NCBI RefSeq assembly: GCF_015207875.1
Contig: NZ_JADEVZ010000003.1
Span: 112,811 to 176,810, forward strand
Source: Dolichospermum sp. LEGE 00240
GTDB taxonomy: Bacteria; Cyanobacteriota; Cyanobacteriia; Cyanobacteriales; Nostocaceae
DNA: 64,000 nt
Direction of reading: 5' to 3'
How positions within the stretch are numbered: position 1 is the first letter of the stretch; each line of letters starts with the position of its first letter. This document shows positions 46,894 to 55,145 of this stretch, piece by piece. Position numbers and translations under genes: made by a program. The notes under the pieces are model-generated. The model saw nothing but the letters and a program-made list of their open reading frames with translations, had not been told where the DNA came from and did not search any database.

Positions 46894-47142
46894 TTATTCT
46901 TCCTCAAGATAAGCTAAGGCTTGATTACGATCTAGCAATGATGTATTCATAGATTCATCCATCGCTTTGTTCAGACAATAATCTTCTACTGCTACTTGTG
47001 AAATAGTCCCCTCTTTATCAGCAATTTCTAAACCACGACGCACTTTTTCAATTACATATAAATGATATTGAATATCCTCAATTGAGCAATCATCTGGAAG
47101 TTGCTGTAAAAGAGATTGTACTTGTTCTTTTGTGGTACTCAT
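46894..47142 (-). CDS. Antitoxin-like small protein
   Basis: An 82-residue protein whose first part, VQSLLQQLPDDCSIEDIQYH and LYVIEKVRRGLEIADKEGTI, matches antitoxins that precede RelE/ParE toxins in cyanobacteria. The C-terminal 30 residues (DYCLNKAMDESMNTSLLDRN) differ from the usual form. No RelE-type toxin follows; xisH is next on the same strand. Either the toxin is lost or the protein serves the xis cassette. Confidence 0.65.
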   Translation of the reverse strand: MSTTKEQVQSLLQQLPDDCSIEDIQYHLYVIEKVRRGLEIADKEGTISQVAVEDYCLNKAMDESMNTSLLDRNQALAYLEEE

Positions 47143-47170
47143 AGTTTAATTTTGAGTTAATTTGTTGATT

Positions 47171-47198
47171 GGCTGGGAATTACCCAGCCAGGTTTTTT
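47171..47198. terminator. GGCTGGG hairpin downstream of thrS
   Basis: GGCTGGG, AATTA, CCCAGCC is a perfect 7-bp stem followed on the plus strand by AGGTTTTTT. The T-run faces the plus strand, although thrS is on the minus strand and ends 8 bp away. It may still end thrS transcription or block antisense reading. Confidence 0.45.
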
Positions 47199-47205
47199 AG
47201 AAGTT

Positions 47206-49026
47206 TTAGAAGTTGCTAAAATTAGTAATCGCTTCTTGTATTTTATTCACAACTTCATCCACAGATATCACTCCCAATTCCCCAGAAGCACGGGTGCGGA
47301 TACTCAAGCTGTTGGCTTCTACTTCTTTCGCACCAACCACCGCCATGACAGGTATTTTATCCTTTTCGGCGTTACGAATCAACTTACCCAGGCGATCGCC
47401 ACTCAAATCCACTTCCGCCCGAATCCCTAACGCAACCATCCTCGCTGCCACTTCTTTGGTAAAATCTAACTGAAGATCACCTACAGGTAATAACCTGATT
47501 TGCACAGGCGCTAACCACAAGGGAAAATCACCCGCATATTCTTCAATCAAAATCCCAATTAATCGTTCTAAAGAACCAAATGGTGCGCGGTGAATCATTA
47601 CTGGACGTTGACGCGAACCATCTTCAGCCACATATTCTAAATCAAACCGTTCAGGTAAATTATAATCTACCTGCACCGTTCCCAATTGCCATTCTCGTTC
47701 CAAAGCATCACTGAAGATAAAATCAAGTTTTGGACCATAGAAAGCCGCTTCCCCAATGCCTTCAAAATGCTCCATTCCCAATTGTTGCACAGCGCGACGA
47801 ATCGCCCCTTCCGCTTTATCCCAAACTTCATCCCCACCAATATATTTATCACTGGCCGGGTCGCGGAAACTCAATCTAGCTTTAAAATTCTTTAATTGCA
47901 GACTTTTGAAAACACTCAAAATCAAATCTACAACATTCAGAAATTCGCTGTCTAGCTGTTCAGGAGTCACAAACAAATGAGAATCATCAACCGTAAAACC
48001 GCGCACTCTGGTTAAACCACCCAATTCTCCCGATTGTTCATAACGGTAAACTGTACCAAATTCCGCCAACCGCATCGGTAATTCCCGATAAGAGCGTAAT
48101 TCACTCTTGTATATTTGGATATGGAAAGGGCAATTCATCGGTTTCATGACAAAACCCTGTTCTATGGCTCTTGCTTCCTGATCTTCAGCCATCAAAGGAA
48201 ACATATCTTCTTTGTATTTCTGCCAATGTCCTGATGTCTTAAATAAATCCACCCTAGCAATGTGGGGAGTTACAACAGGCAAATAACCCCGTTTTAACTG
48301 CTCTTTTTTGAGAAAGTCCTCTAAAATCGTTCTTAACAAAGTCCCTTTCGGAGTCCACAAGGGTAAACCAGGACCGACTAAATCGGAAAAGATAAATAAC
48401 CCCAGTTCTTTACCCAGTTTACGATGATCACGGCGTAAAGCTTCTTCCTTGCGGCGTTTGTACTCAGCTAATTGTTCGGGAGTTTCCCAAGCCGTAGCAT
48501 AAATACGCTGCAACTGGGCTTTTTTCTCATCTCCCCGCCAATAAGCACCAGCAACACTTTCTAATTCTATAGCTTTGGGATTTATTTCGCTGGTATTTTC
48601 CAAATGTGGACCAGCACACAAATCCCACCATTGATCTCCCAAATGGTAAATCGTGATAGGTTCTTGTTTAATGTCAGCCAGAATTTCTAGCTTATAAGGT
48701 TCTTTGATAGCTTCAATGCGGCGTTGTGCTTCTTCTCGGCTGACTTCTTCCCGAATTAACGGCAATTTGCGATTAATAATCTTCACCATTTCTTTTTGAA
48801 TGGTTTTCAAATCCTTATCACTAAAGGGTTCTGGACTATCAAAGTCATAATAAAACCCATTCTCAATCCAGGGACCAATTGTGACTTGCGCTTTGGGAAA
48901 CAGCTTTTGTACTGCCATTGCCATAATATGGGAAGCTGTATGGCGAATCTTTTTTAAAGTTTCTGACTCGCTGGTCCGGGGTAAATAGATTTTTTCGACT
49001 ACTTGGATTTCTTGATTTGGCGACAT
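47206..49026 (-). CDS. thrS: Threonine-tRNA ligase
   Basis: A 606-residue class II synthetase. The protein begins near the editing domain (RHTASHIMAMAVQKLFP, with CAGPHLENT), so the N-terminal TGS domain of the E. coli enzyme is missing, as in other cyanobacterial ThrS. Zinc-site and motif regions are MNCPFHIQIYKSE (Cys ligand), RYEQSGELGGLTRVRGFT (motif 2) and MIHRAPFGSLERLIGILIE (motif 3). The C-terminal anticodon-binding domain is complete. Confidence 0.96.
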   Translation of the reverse strand: MSPNQEIQVVEKIYLPRTSESETLKKIRHTASHIMAMAVQKLFPKAQVTIGPWIENGFYYDFDSPEPFSDKDLKTIQKEMVKIINRKLPLIREEVSREEAQRRIEAIKEPYKLEILADIKQEPITIYHLGDQWWDLCAGPHLENTSEINPKAIELESVAGAYWRGDEKKAQLQRIYATAWETPEQLAEYKRRKEEALRRDHRKLGKELGLFIFSDLVGPGLPLWTPKGTLLRTILEDFLKKEQLKRGYLPVVTPHIARVDLFKTSGHWQKYKEDMFPLMAEDQEARAIEQGFVMKPMNCPFHIQIYKSELRSYRELPMRLAEFGTVYRYEQSGELGGLTRVRGFTVDDSHLFVTPEQLDSEFLNVVDLILSVFKSLQLKNFKARLSFRDPASDKYIGGDEVWDKAEGAIRRAVQQLGMEHFEGIGEAAFYGPKLDFIFSDALEREWQLGTVQVDYNLPERFDLEYVAEDGSRQRPVMIHRAPFGSLERLIGILIEEYAGDFPLWLAPVQIRLLPVGDLQLDFTKEVAARMVALGIRAEVDLSGDRLGKLIRNAEKDKIPVMAVVGAKEVEANSLSIRTRASGELGVISVDEVVNKIQEAITNFSNF

Positions 49027-49420
49027 TGGCTGTTAAACTTTTGGCGAAGTGTTAAAAATAAACTTGACAAAAAATATCTTTACAAAATAAATAATAGTCC
49101 ACTAGCTATGGTTTCTCCTAATTTAGCTCGATCGCAAGCTTTTAGTCATTAGTCATTGGTCATTGGTGAAAACTATTCTTCTTTCTTCTTTCTTCTTTCT
49201 TCTTTCTTCTTCCTCCTGACTCCTTGACTCTCTGAATTTCTTCCTTTAGAGGTATCAACACTTACCCCCAAAGAAAGTTACAAAACTGTTGCCAAATTTA
49301 TATAATCATGCCTTAGACACCAAGTTACAGAGTTTTTGGTGTGGGAAGTCATGAATTGATTGTTAAGAATCGTAAATAACGTTAATATAAAAAAAGAATT
49401 AGGAAATATGCTTCTCATAT
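49027..49420. other. Intergenic region between divergent thrS and DUF2605 genes
   Basis: About 390 bp with promoters for both genes expected. It holds heptamer repeats (ATTAGTC/ATTGGTC)n at 49143-49166 and (TTCTTTC)n at 49177-49212. No regulatory site is clear. Confidence 0.5.
49177..49212. repeat. Heptamer repeat (TTCTTTC)n
   Basis: Five near-perfect 7-bp pyrimidine units upstream of thrS; all pyrimidine on one strand, so a triplex-prone tract. Confidence 0.8.
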
Positions 49421-49735
49421 ATGGGAGACTCAAATTTACCAAGTGCTGATTTACTGAAATCAGTCTTAGAACCGCTGTTAGAGGATTTTCAATATTGGTT
49501 TGAGCGATATCGTCACATCCTGGAAAATGAGAAAATCCGATTCATGAGTGAACAAGAGCAACTAGACTTACTAAAACGAGTCAAAGATGCACAATGTGAA
49601 CTGAATACAGCCAGAATGTTGTTTACAGCAATTGAAAAGCAAGTGGGAATTAATATGGCAACTGTCATGCCTTGGCATCAATTGGTTACAGAATGTTGGG
49701 GTGTAGGAATGCGTTTAGGTCAATTCAAGGAATAA
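49421..49735 (+). CDS. DUF2605 family protein
   Basis: A 104-residue helical protein: LLKSVLEPLLEDFQYWFERY, MSEQEQLDLLKRVKDAQCEL and the C-terminal PWHQLVTECWGVGMRL. DUF2605 is a cyanobacterial family of unknown function, commonly found next to DUF2973, as here (gap 243 bp, same strand). Confidence 0.85.
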   Translation: MGDSNLPSADLLKSVLEPLLEDFQYWFERYRHILENEKIRFMSEQEQLDLLKRVKDAQCELNTARMLFTAIEKQVGINMATVMPWHQLVTECWGVGMRLGQFKE

Positions 49736-49978
49736 TAAATCCCTGGCAAAATCTAAATGAAGTGGAAATTGTAAAGATACTAGACAATTCTTAACATTGT
49801 TTTCATAAAAAAATAATGTGTCTCATGTTACCTTAATCTGAATATAAGGATTGCATCAGATAACATAGGCGCACAAGTAAGGAATTTTACATTCTCTTTT
49901 ACCGCGAATCGTTTATTTGCGGAGTTTTAAGTTTTACGAAATAACATTTTAACCTGTACTGTTTTGGAGGAAAATTCA

Positions 49979-50299
49979 ATGCTACACCTACTATATATTT
50001 TAGCCTTTACCGTTTTGGCATTTATGGCTGTCGGTAATTTAATTCGGAATCTGATCATGTTCAGTTTCGATAGAGAACGGACATATCCAGCCAACCAATC
50101 ATCACAAGGTGGCTTTGGTTATTATGCAGCCAGAAAGCAGTATGTTTCCCATCCTGAATTGTTAGATAGCGCAGGTAACATGATTAAAGAACCACTGTTA
50201 GTCATGCGCTCAATTAATATTGAGGATGCACGGGAACAGTTAGATGCTCTTTACGAATCCTCTCCTAGTCAAAAAAGCGATCGCTCAGAAGGAGCATAA
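49979..50299 (+). CDS. DUF2973 family membrane protein
   Basis: A 106-residue protein with one N-terminal membrane helix (LHLLYILAFTVLAFMAVGNL), followed by a soluble tail with RKQYVSHPELLDSAG and MRSINIEDAREQLDALY. The ATG at 49979 has GGAGG at a good distance; a TTG 15 bp upstream overlaps that site and was not chosen. Unknown function; partner of the DUF2605 gene by location. Confidence 0.85.
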   Translation: MLHLLYILAFTVLAFMAVGNLIRNLIMFSFDRERTYPANQSSQGGFGYYAARKQYVSHPELLDSAGNMIKEPLLVMRSINIEDAREQLDALYESSPSQKSDRSEGA

Positions 50300-50387
50300 T
50301 TTATCAATTGTAGAGGCAACCCCCCGTGGTTGCCCCGTGTCTATTGTAAAGCCTGAAAAAGTGTTCGCGTTGTCGAATCTCCTGTCC

Positions 50388-50822
50388 CTAATTTTCTAAT
50401 TTACATTCCAAAGCTTTTTTTTGCATTGTTTTGAAAATATTGTAAAAACCATTAGCGCGGGAAGGAGTCAAACTCACATTTAAGCCAGTTTCTTGAATAA
50501 AATCAGGAGTAAGCTGGACTATTTCTGTAGGTGTTGATCCATTTAATCCTTCTATTAATAATGCTAACAATCCCTTCGTTAACTGGGAATCAGAATCACC
50601 CTGAAACATGACTTTATCATCTTCTAATGATGCCGTAACATACACCTGAGAAACGCAACCTGGAACTTTATTTTCGGGAATTTTTCTGTTTTCAGGAAAT
50701 TCTTGTAGCTTTTGAGCGTACCATATTAACTGCTCATAGCGTCGTTTAGGTTCTGTAGCGCGTTGAAAGCGGTGGACGATTTTATTCAGTGCTGGCGGTA
50801 AGGAATCAAGAGTTGAGGACAT
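50388..50822 (-). CDS. sufE: Cysteine desulfuration protein SufE
   Basis: A 144-residue protein that accepts sulfur from the cysteine desulfurase SufS and passes it to SufB for Fe-S assembly. The active cysteine lies in VPGCVSQVYV, with RYEQLIWYAQKLQEFPE before it and SRANGFYNIFKTM at the end. The ATG at 50822 is preferred to a TTG six bases upstream. The suf operon itself is not in the window. Confidence 0.92.
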   Translation of the reverse strand: MSSTLDSLPPALNKIVHRFQRATEPKRRYEQLIWYAQKLQEFPENRKIPENKVPGCVSQVYVTASLEDDKVMFQGDSDSQLTKGLLALLIEGLNGSTPTEIVQLTPDFIQETGLNVSLTPSRANGFYNIFKTMQKKALECKLEN

Positions 50823-51049
50823 GATCAATCCAGGAAATAATTACCCTTATTTTAGCAATTACCAGCCATTCCAGATACCATCAAGACAGCGGCAAATATC
50901 AAAAATTGTGATTAAGTACAGCAGTTGTCTCTATTAAGAAGTAAAAACAGATGTTAAAATTTGCTACAAAGTAAGCAGTTATATAGATTTTTATTACTCA
51001 ATATTTGGATGATATTGTCAAACATCCAAAAATATCAGGAGTAACTCAG

Positions 51050-51310
51050 ATGTTGACTTCAAGCTTACTAGCTACAGCCACCACATCTCTAGAATGGAGT
51101 CCTAATATTGGCATAATTATGATTATTGCCAATATTTTCGCTATTGCTATTGGCAAATTTACTATTGAGCGTCCTAACGCTAAACCAGAATTACCAGCAC
51201 CTCAATTTTTCGGTGGTTTTGGTTTACCTGCGGTATTAGCAACTGCTTCCTTTGGGCATATTTTGGGAGCAGGTATTATTCTAGGATTACACAGTATTGG
51301 TAAAATCTAA
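51050..51310 (+). CDS. psaK: Photosystem I reaction centre subunit PsaK
   Basis: An 86-residue protein with two membrane helices (GIIMIIANIFAIAIGKFTI and AVLATASFGHILGAGIILGL) and the conserved PQFFGGFGLPA loop between them. PsaK sits at the edge of photosystem I and helps energy transfer from antenna proteins. The start at 51050 has AGGAGT upstream and gives the normal short leader; a longer frame from 51005 is unlikely. Cyanobacteria may have two PsaK forms; which one this is was not determined. A terminator follows. Confidence 0.94.
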   Translation: MLTSSLLATATTSLEWSPNIGIIMIIANIFAIAIGKFTIERPNAKPELPAPQFFGGFGLPAVLATASFGHILGAGIILGLHSIGKI

Positions 51311-51330
51311 GTTCTGCTGATTAAAAATTA

Positions 51331-51363
51331 GGGAGAGAAATATATTTTTCTTCTCCCTTTTTT
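51331..51363 (+). terminator. Rho-independent terminator after psaK
   Basis: GGGAGAGAAA and TTTCTTCTCCC pair with a bulge, followed by six T, 21 bp after the psaK stop. Confidence 0.75.
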
Positions 51364-51552
51364 ATAATTTAGCTTTAACTATAGCAGGTGACAGTGCTAA
51401 AAGTCTCTTAGTGTCTAAGTTTTAGCATTGGTAGATGTCCTAACCGCCTTGTCCGTTGCTATAAATATATGCGAGTAAATTTTGAGTATAATTTATAACT
51501 TATCCAATGACAATCTAAGCATTCATGAATCTGTTATGCTATAGAAATTAAC

Positions 51553-51666
51553 GGCGTTGCTGATTAAGGGTATGAATTTTAGTTTCACGCAAAGGCGCAC
51601 AGACGCACTGAGGTTGGAGTTTTAAAGGTTTAATTTGGGAATTTCATACCTCAATTCAGCAACGCC
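51553..51666. mobile_element. 114-bp miniature element with GGCGTTGCTGA ends
   Basis: GGCGTTGCTGATT and AATTCAGCAACGCC are inverse complements apart from the last bases; inner GGGTATGAATTT and ATTTCATACC also pair. This end sequence is common in Nostocales intergenic DNA. It lies about 50 bp upstream of the kinase gene. Confidence 0.75.
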
Positions 51667-51718
51667 AAATTAACTTCCCATAAGCACTAGTTCAAGTTTG
51701 AATTATTAATTATTAAAA

Positions 51719-53062
51719 ATGCCATCTAAAATTATACTTACCATCACACAGGGTAAACTTTCTAGAAAACAATATGTTTTTGAATCTCGCAGCACTTGTA
51801 TTGTTGGCAGAAATGATGACTGTAACTTGCAAATAGCTGATAAGGTGGATATGACCATTTCCCGCTATCACTGTTTACTTGATATTAACCCTCCAGATAT
51901 TCGTGTGCGAGATTTAGGAAGTTTAAATGGTACTTTTGTAAACGGTAAAAAAATTGGCCAAAGACAAAGGCAACAACCTGCCCAAGAAGCTGTAAGATTA
52001 AGCTTTCCCGAATACAATTTACAAGACGGTGATGAAATTAAACTGGGTGATATTCTTTTTAAAATTGGCGTACAAGTAGAAGACCAATTAAACAAAATAC
52101 CAGATTTACCTGTCCCAGAAGAAAACGAACAACAGAACTTTTTAACCGCTGCTAAAAAACTTATAAATTTATCTCAAAGTGGTCATGCTAGTCTTCAGAG
52201 TATCTCTGGCTATAGTTTAACCAAGTCATTAGGTAAAGGTGACTTTGCAGAAGTATTTGCAGCCAAGGATATTCAAACCAAGAAATCCATCGCTCTTAAG
52301 ATTATGTTACCTGCGGTTGCGAATCAAAAAAATCGGATAGAAATGTTTTTGAGAGCAACAGAAAACATCAAGATTTTACAACATCCTAATATTGTGCAAT
52401 TGTTAGATTATGGCTTTGTGGAAAATACTTTCTTTTTCACAATGGAATATTTTTCAGGAGGTAATGTTTGGGACTTTATGCAAAGATCAGGGTGGCGTTT
52501 ACCTATTGATATTGCCGTAGATATAACCTTACAAGTTCTCGATGGTTTAATATATGCCCATCAAGTCGAAATTCCCTACATTAAATCAGTTGATGGCATA
52601 ATAACTAAAGGTAAGGGGTTAGTTCATCAAAACTTAAAACCAAATAATATTTTCATCAGTAAAATCAACGATAAAATAGTTGTAAAAATAGGAGATTATG
52701 GTTTATCCAAAGCATTTGACTTAGCTGGGTTAAGTGGACAAACTTTAACCGGGACAAAGATGGGAACACCTGCATTTATGCCCCGTCAACAGGTGCTAAA
52801 TTTTAAAGACGAATTGCCAGAAATTGATATCTGGGCAACAGCAGCCTGTTTATATAATATGCTGACGGGATATTTTCCCCGTAATTTTACAGGTGACCCC
52901 TGGTTATCAGTTTTACAAAATAGTCCTGTTCCTATTCTTCAGCGTCATCATGGTATTCCCCAAAAGTTGGCAAAGGTGATAGATTTAGCTTTGCAGGAAA
53001 AACCACAAATTTATTTTCAAACAGCAGCAGAATTTAAACAGGCTTTATTAGATTGTCTGTAA
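51719..53062 (+). CDS. FHA-domain serine/threonine kinase-like protein with altered catalytic loop
   Basis: A 447-residue protein. An FHA domain at 1-120 keeps the phosphothreonine-binding residues: VGRNDDC (29-35), SRYHC (48-52), GSLNGTFVNG (67-76). The kinase domain (about 165-447) has GKGDFAEVF, Lys194 in ALKIM, and DYG (326-328). The catalytic loop is HQNLKPNN (303-310), so the HRD aspartate is Asn305 and the Arg is Gln304. The APE end is also altered (PAFMPRQQ). It may be a pseudokinase that binds ATP or partners without phosphoryl transfer. No membrane helix is seen. Confidence 0.88.
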   Translation: MPSKIILTITQGKLSRKQYVFESRSTCIVGRNDDCNLQIADKVDMTISRYHCLLDINPPDIRVRDLGSLNGTFVNGKKIGQRQRQQPAQEAVRLSFPEYNLQDGDEIKLGDILFKIGVQVEDQLNKIPDLPVPEENEQQNFLTAAKKLINLSQSGHASLQSISGYSLTKSLGKGDFAEVFAAKDIQTKKSIALKIMLPAVANQKNRIEMFLRATENIKILQHPNIVQLLDYGFVENTFFFTMEYFSGGNVWDFMQRSGWRLPIDIAVDITLQVLDGLIYAHQVEIPYIKSVDGIITKGKGLVHQNLKPNNIFISKINDKIVVKIGDYGLSKAFDLAGLSGQTLTGTKMGTPAFMPRQQVLNFKDELPEIDIWATAACLYNMLTGYFPRNFTGDPWLSVLQNSPVPILQRHHGIPQKLAKVIDLALQEKPQIYFQTAAEFKQALLDCL

Positions 53063-53140
53063 ACTATCAAGTAAGTAGGTGAACACAATAAAACCAATCT
53101 GTGTAAAGAAAAGTAAAATCGCCCAAACCCTCTTCACTTT

Positions 53141-53161
53141 TGCCTCTTGCCTCTTGCCTTG
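53141..53161. repeat. Heptamer repeat (TGCCTCT)n
   Basis: Three 7-bp units of TTGCCTC type shortly before the ureidoglycolate lyase-like gene. Confidence 0.7.
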
Positions 53162-53202
53162 CCATAACGACGATTTTCAATGCTAACCTACTTAAATAAG
53201 TT

Positions 53203-53697
53203 ATGAGTGCATTATCAACAATACAAGAACTACCATCTCAATTGATTACACCAGAAAATTTTCAACCTTATGGCCAGGTAATATATGCAAGTCAAGATGG
53301 GAAAAATTTTGATCAAGAAGATGCACAGTTAAATTTACAAAATGGTATTCCCCGTTTTTATATTATGCGATTGCAAAAAAACGGCCGGAAATTTCACCAA
53401 ATTACTCGTCATATCAAATGTACTCAATGTTTAGGTTCTCTAGATGGTAAAGATTGGTTAATGGCAGTTTGTCCACCTAATAATGAGATGAATGAACCTC
53501 TATTATCAAAACTTACAGCTTTTCGCATTCCAGGAAGTTGTTTTATTAAATTAAGTGTAGGAACTTGGCACGCAGGACCATATTTTGATCATGAGTTTGT
53601 AGATTTTTACAATTTAGAATTGAGTGATACAAATGTAGTAGATCATTTTACTCATAATTTTCTCAAAAGTCATAATTTAGCTTTTGAGATGATTTAA
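53203..53697 (+). CDS. Ureidoglycolate lyase-like (AllA family) cupin protein
   Basis: A 164-residue cupin-fold protein: ENFQPYGQVIY at the start, RHIKCTQCLGSLDGKDWLMA in the middle, and LSVGTWHAGPYFDHEFVDFY near the end, with the WHAGP motif of the AllA family. AllA releases urea from ureidoglycolate in purine breakdown. No other allantoin genes are near, so the substrate in this organism is uncertain. Confidence 0.8.
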   Translation: MSALSTIQELPSQLITPENFQPYGQVIYASQDGKNFDQEDAQLNLQNGIPRFYIMRLQKNGRKFHQITRHIKCTQCLGSLDGKDWLMAVCPPNNEMNEPLLSKLTAFRIPGSCFIKLSVGTWHAGPYFDHEFVDFYNLELSDTNVVDHFTHNFLKSHNLAFEMI

Positions 53698-53702
53698 AGT
53701 AA

Positions 53703-53735
53703 GATCCCCGACTTCTTAAAGAAGTCGGGGATCTG
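53703..53735. repeat. ATCCCCGACTTCT palindrome, copy 3
   Basis: The same 33-bp sequence as copy 2. It lies between two convergent genes (stop codons at 53697 and 53754), an ideal place for a two-way terminator. Confidence 0.85.
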
Positions 53736-53753
53736 GATATTCTGGATAGGTGT

Positions 53754-54161
53754 CTATATCCATGAATTTTGAATAATTTTTTTGAGTGAAGTTTCCTTGA
53801 CTAATTCGGCGGCTTCATTAACCTCTAACCATTTTCTTTCTCTGGCGGTAGCTTCTGGCCAATCTTCTAAGATTATTTCTACAGGTAATAAAAATAAATT
53901 TACTTGATAGATATTCCCGCGTTTTCGATATTTATAATTACCTAACTCTTCAGTTGTGACTCTACCGACAACTCCCGCTTCTTCCCACGCCTCCTTCGCT
54001 GCTGAATCATGGGGACTCATCCCTTTACAAAGTCCCCCTTTAGGAATTACCCAACCTTGACGGCTACGAGTGGTAATCAATAAAACTTCAACTTTTCCGT
54101 CGTTGATTCGATAGGGAATAACTCCAGATTGTTGTAAGATCTTGTTGGCTTTGCGAGTCAT
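53754..54161 (-). CDS. Nudix hydrolase
   Basis: A 135-residue Nudix protein. The Nudix box reads GGLCKGMSPHDSAAKEAWEE followed by AGV, with the metal-binding EAWEEAG intact but Lys where Glu is usual near the start. It resembles diphosphoinositol or diadenosine polyphosphate hydrolases, and IPKGGL is typical of those. The ATG at 54161 (MTRKANKILQQSGVIPYRI) is preferred; the longer frame adds 35 residues unlike the family. Confidence 0.87.
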   Translation of the reverse strand: MTRKANKILQQSGVIPYRINDGKVEVLLITTRSRQGWVIPKGGLCKGMSPHDSAAKEAWEEAGVVGRVTTEELGNYKYRKRGNIYQVNLFLLPVEIILEDWPEATARERKWLEVNEAAELVKETSLKKIIQNSWI

Positions 54162-54401
54162 GGTGGTAGATTCCTTCTGAATGAGTATTGTTAATTTTAA
54201 ATGTGTATTTGATGATAATGTGCCATTAAGGCAAATGTTAGAACAATTAATCTGATTTCGGGTCATCTCTACTATAAATTCATTAATTTTTCACAAAAAT
54301 CCGGAAGTATGATTTGCACTATGCTACCTAATTTTATGACTTCATCACCCAAAATAGGTTAAAATGCAGACAGAGTAAGCGTTTCCTCCTTAAACATCCT
54401 C

Positions 54402-55142
54402 ATGCTAGAAACTCTAGAAACCCAAATTTACGAACTTGAGCAATTTGCCAACACCCTTGTTGCAAACCAACTCACTCACCTGAGTTTCGTCAGCATTGGC
54501 ATTATTTTTCTGGCTGGCTTGCTGACCAGCCTCACGCCCTGTATGCTGTCTATGCTGCCCATTACCATTGGTTATATTGGTGGTTATGAAGCTAAAAGTC
54601 GTTTGCAAGCAGCAGCCCAATCAACTTGGTTTGCGTTGGGATTAGCAACTACATTAGCAGGTATGGGAATCCTCGCAGGTTTAGTTGGTAAAGTCTATGG
54701 ACAGATAGGAATTGGTTTACCAATTATTGTGAGCATTATCGCTATTATTATGGGACTAAACTTATTAGAAGCATTACCCATACAATTTCCTACTTTGAAT
54801 GAAACAAATTGGATTTCTCCAGATTTACCTGCCGGAGTACGTTCATACTTGATTGGTTTAACATTTGGGTTAGTCGCTTCCCCTTGTAGCACACCAGTGT
54901 TAGCCAGTTTATTAGGTTGGGTTGCTAATACTCAAGATTTAGTGTTAGGTGCTGTTCTACTACTTTCTTACACAGCCGGATATGTAACTCCATTAATTCT
55001 AGCAGGTACATTTACTGCTGCAATTAAAAAACTATTAGAATTGCGCCGTTGGTCTGGTTGGATCAATCCTGTTAGCGGTGTATTATTAGTAGGGTTTGGT
55101 GTTTTTTCTCTACTTTCTCGCATTCCTATTGGTAGTTTCTAA
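54402..55142 (+). CDS. ccdA: Cytochrome c biogenesis protein CcdA
   Basis: A 246-residue membrane protein with six helices. The two membrane cysteines that pass reducing power are Cys47 (LTPCMLS) and Cys162 (SPCSTPV). CcdA moves electrons from stromal thioredoxin across the thylakoid membrane so that apocytochrome heme-binding cysteines stay reduced. It is followed three bases later by ccs1, with which it forms the system II maturation operon. Confidence 0.94.
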   Translation: MLETLETQIYELEQFANTLVANQLTHLSFVSIGIIFLAGLLTSLTPCMLSMLPITIGYIGGYEAKSRLQAAAQSTWFALGLATTLAGMGILAGLVGKVYGQIGIGLPIIVSIIAIIMGLNLLEALPIQFPTLNETNWISPDLPAGVRSYLIGLTFGLVASPCSTPVLASLLGWVANTQDLVLGAVLLLSYTAGYVTPLILAGTFTAAIKKLLELRRWSGWINPVSGVLLVGFGVFSLLSRIPIGSF

Positions 55143-55145
55143 GCA

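Larger units (their letters stand above)
51311..51718. other. Intergenic region after psaK
   Basis: About 400 bp with the psaK terminator and the miniature element at 51553-51666; otherwise nothing is seen. Confidence 0.55.
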
